Part shown: positions 6,089-7,669 of the stretch, piece after piece
Layout of the letters: the number at the start of each line of letters is the position of its first letter
Numbering within the stretch: the stretch's first letter is position 1
Source: Rhodoferax sp.
GTDB lineage: Bacteria; Pseudomonadota; Gammaproteobacteria; Burkholderiales; Burkholderiaceae_C
Assembly (NCBI GenBank): GCA_028292305.1
Contig: JAQGMQ010000423.1
Coordinates: forward strand, 1-7,669
DNA length: 7,669 bases
Reading direction: 5' to 3'
Position numbers and translations under genes: made by a program
The notes under the pieces: generated by a model
The model's database searches: none
Told to the model about the DNA's origin: nothing
The model's input: the letters and a program-made list of their open reading frames with translations, nothing else

Positions 6089-6141
6089 CATTGCGGCCTT
6101 GAAGGTTGAACGAATTTCCAGGGAAACGCAGCCGCTAAAGC

Positions 6142-6579
6142 TCAATGGCTGGCGCATCCCGCGCCGCCTTTGGCGGGCATCGGCGCGTCCCGGTCCACGC
6201 CGGCGACAGCCAGCCGGGCGGCGTAGTCGGCCCACAGCTTTTCTTCTTGCGAGCCAAGGAAGTACAGGTAGTCCCAGGTGAAGATGCCGGTGTTGTGGCC
6301 GTCCGAGAACGCGGGCTGCACGGCGTAGTTGCCGACCGGGTCCAGCCCTTCGAGCGTCACGTCGCGCATGCCGGTCTGCAGGATTTCCTGGCCGGCACCG
6401 TGGCCCTGAACTTCGGCCGACGGCGAATAGATGCGCATCAGCTCGAAGGGAATGCGGAAGCTGGCGCCATCGGAAAAGCCGACTTCGAGCACCCGCGACT
6501 GGCCATGTACCGTGATCGCCGTCGGCGTAGGCGCGCCCGCTTTCAGCCCCGCCATCAGCGTAGCCCCCATGTTCGGCAT
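6142..6579 (-). CDS. DUF971 domain protein
   Basis: A 145-residue protein built on the DUF971 domain (about residues 19-112), also known as the N-terminal domain of gamma-butyrobetaine hydroxylase-type proteins. The biochemical role of the stand-alone form is not settled; links to iron-sulfur handling have been proposed for relatives. Key stretches are LEVGFSDGASFRIPFELMR (31-49), YSPSAEVQGHG (51-61), VGNYAVQPAFSDGHNTGIFT (82-101) with the conserved SDGH-x3-IFTWDYL pattern, and a Lys/Asp/Ala-rich end. The start at 6579 is favoured by GAGGA 6 bases upstream; however, from recall, homologues often begin at the later MAGLKAGAPTPT (ATG 6555). It follows the oxidoreductase gene by a 61-base gap holding a palindromic element, and precedes ubiE by 114 bases. 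Confidence 0.9.
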   Translation of the reverse strand: MPNMGATLMAGLKAGAPTPTAITVHGQSRVLEVGFSDGASFRIPFELMRIYSPSAEVQGHGAGQEILQTGMRDVTLEGLDPVGNYAVQPAFSDGHNTGIFTWDYLYFLGSQEEKLWADYAARLAVAGVDRDAPMPAKGGAGCASH

Positions 6580-6585
6580 TGCATG

Positions 6586-6590
6586 TCCTC
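6586..6590 (-). promoter_or_regulatory. Ribosome binding site supporting the upstream DUF971 start
   Basis: GAGGA on the minus strand, 6 bases before the ATG at 6579. It favours this start over the internal in-frame ATGs at 6570 and 6555. An ATG at 6584 just after it is out of frame. Confidence 0.55.
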
Positions 6591-6591
6591 A

Positions 6592-6640
6592 CTGCCCCCT
6601 GCGGGGGTGCGAGCTTGCTTGCGGCGGCCCGGCGCGGCGC
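6592..6640. repeat. GC-rich palindromic intergenic element (REP-like)
   Basis: This fills the gap between the oxidoreductase stop and the DUF971 ribosome site. It contains CCCCC-TGC-GGGGG (6595-6607), then GCGAGCTTGCTTGCGGC and GGCCCGGCGCGGCGC up to the stop codon at 6641. The order of a C/G hairpin, a GAGCTTGCTTGC segment and a GGCCCGGCG segment resembles intergenic repeats I recall as dispersed in Comamonadaceae chromosomes. Only one copy lies in this window, so repeat status cannot be shown here. The hairpin lacks a T tract, though it could still slow transcription between the two genes. Confidence 0.5.
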
Positions 6641-7669
6641 TCATACCAGCACCCGCTCGATGCCGCCGTTATTGGCAGCGGCCACATACGTCGGCAGCCA
6701 CTGGTCGCCGAGGATCTGGTTGGCCATCTCGACCACGATGTAGTCGGCTTCCAGCAGGCCGGTCTTCAGGTCGTCGGTGTAGCGGCTCAGGCCCTGCAGG
6801 CAGCTTGGGCAGCTGGTGAGGATCTTCACGTTGGCGTCGGCGGCCACCTTGCCCGTATCGCGCAACTTGGCTTCGTCCTTGCGCAGCTCTTCTTCCTTGC
6901 GGAAGCGGATCTGCGTGGAGATGTCGGGCCGCGTCACGCCCAAGGTACCGGATTCGCCGCAGCAGCGCTCACTCTTGAGCACGTTGTCGCCGAGCAAGGC
7001 CTTCACGGTCTTCATCGGCTCCTGCAGCTTCATCGGCGTGTGGCAGGGGTCGTGGTACAGATAGCCACCGCCCGACGCGGCGCCGAGCGTGATGCCCTTC
7101 TCCAGCAGGTACTCGTGGATGTCGATGATGCGGCAGCCGGGGAAGATCTTGTCGAACTCATAACCCTGCAGCTGGTCGTAGCAGGTGCCGCAGCTCACCA
7201 CCACGGTCTTGATGTCCAGGTAGTTCAGCGTGTTGGCCACGCGGTGGAAGAGCACGCGGTTGTCGGTGATGACCTTCTCGGCCTTGTCGAACTGCCCGCT
7301 GCCCTTTTGCGGATAACCGCAGCACAGGTAACCCGGCGGCAGCACCGTCTGCACGCCGGCATGCCAGAGCATCGCCTGCGTGGCCAGCCCCACCTGGCTG
7401 AACAGCCGCTCGGAGCCGCAGCCGGGGAAATAGAACACCGCTTCCGTCTCGGCCGTGGTGGCCTTGGGGTTGCGGATGATCGGCACGTAGTCCTTGTCCT
7501 CGATGTCGAGCAGCGCGCGGGCTGTCTTCTTGGGCAGGTTGCCCGGCATCTTCTTGTTGATGAAGTGGATCACCTGCTCCTTGATCGGCGCGGTGCCCAG
7601 CGTGGCCCGCGGCGCGGCGGTCTGCTTGCGGGCGGCGATGCGCAGCATGTCGTTGGCGAAGCGCTGCAC
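6641..7669 (-). CDS. CCG-domain iron-sulfur oxidoreductase, C-terminal part (probable FAD-linked oxidase)
   Basis: The last 342 or so residues of a larger protein. Two cysteine-rich CCG domains, as in heterodisulfide reductase subunit B and glycolate oxidase GlcF, are complete. The first has Cys84, Cys116-Cys117 and Cys160-x2-Cys163 (FPGCGSERLF, YLCCGYPQ, VVSCGTCYDQL). The second has Cys209, Cys236-Cys237 and Cys287-x2-Cys290 (LYHDPCHTP, ERCCGESGTLG, TSCPSCLQGL). Such domains bind non-cubane Fe-S clusters or pass electrons. The reading frame stays open to the window edge, and the codon at 7669 is GTG, probably an internal valine rather than a start. From recall, Burkholderiales carry a very large FAD/FMN-binding oxidase (with DUF3683) ending in this way beside DUF971 and ubiE genes; substrate unknown, perhaps a 2-hydroxy acid. 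Domain call is firm; the full-length architecture is inferred. Confidence 0.85.
   Translation of the reverse strand: MQRFANDMLRIAARKQTAAPRATLGTAPIKEQVIHFINKKMPGNLPKKTARALLDIEDKDYVPIIRNPKATTAETEAVFYFPGCGSERLFSQVGLATQAMLWHAGVQTVLPPGYLCCGYPQKGSGQFDKAEKVITDNRVLFHRVANTLNYLDIKTVVVSCGTCYDQLQGYEFDKIFPGCRIIDIHEYLLEKGITLGAASGGGYLYHDPCHTPMKLQEPMKTVKALLGDNVLKSERCCGESGTLGVTRPDISTQIRFRKEEELRKDEAKLRDTGKVAADANVKILTSCPSCLQGLSRYTDDLKTGLLEADYIVVEMANQILGDQWLPTYVAAANNGGIERVLV

Noticed and set aside
5278..6102. Plus-strand open frame of 274 codons opposite ubiE
   Set aside because: It is antisense to ubiE, which carries both family signatures, and its translation is His/Gln/Ala/Val-rich without a domain.
7667..7669. 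GTG at the window edge as the start of the Fe-S oxidoreductase
   Set aside because: The frame is open to the edge and the first visible residues look like the middle of a larger protein. The codon is more likely an internal valine, so the gene is treated as truncated by the window.

Overview
The window is a stretch of high-GC (roughly 65%) proteobacterial chromosome. Gene content, gene order and protein similarity point to Burkholderiales, most likely Comamonadaceae (Variovorax/Acidovorax-like); the genus is inferred from recalled family resemblance and was not tested by search. All eight recognisable genes lie on the minus strand, so transcription runs from position 7669 towards 1. Both end genes are cut by the window edges. 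No RNA gene, prophage, insertion sequence, CRISPR array or defence system was seen, and the longest gap between genes is 121 bases. Long plus-strand reading frames exist but are antisense shadows of the real genes.

Layout in transcription order: (1) 7669-6641, the C-terminal part of a cysteine-rich (CCG-domain) iron-sulfur oxidoreductase, probably the end of a large FAD-linked oxidase; (2) 6640-6592, a GC-rich palindromic intergenic element resembling repeats dispersed in Comamonadaceae; (3) 6579-6142, a DUF971 protein; (4) 6027-5296, ubiE, the C-methyltransferase of ubiquinone synthesis; (5) 5207-4182, a secreted or membrane-anchored Tim44-like protein; (6) 4115-3510, ubiJ, an SCP2-type lipid-binding accessory factor; (7) 3513-1927, ubiB, an atypical kinase/ATPase, overlapping ubiJ by ATGA. 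After a probable terminator and a perfect TATAAT box come (8) 1805-1434, an FmdB-type zinc ribbon; (9) 1428-793, a DUF502 membrane protein; and (10) 703 to beyond 1, aspS.

Functionally, ubiE, ubiJ and ubiB form the classic proteobacterial ubiquinone block. UbiE makes the C-methylation, UbiJ is thought to hold the hydrophobic quinone intermediates for the soluble Ubi complex, and UbiB is needed for lipid precursor access. Here a Tim44-like gene of unknown role sits inside the block. The fmdB-DUF502-aspS run looks like a separate transcription unit with its own promoter.

This is mostly a housekeeping region, and I found no convincing wholly new system. The points most worth a second look are a strong inverted repeat with a U-rich tail laid over the ubiJ start codons, the Tim44-like gene within the ubi block, the divergent UbiJ C-terminus with a tetranucleotide repeat just before the ubiB start, a possible leaderless ubiE, and the palindromic element between the oxidoreductase and the DUF971 gene.
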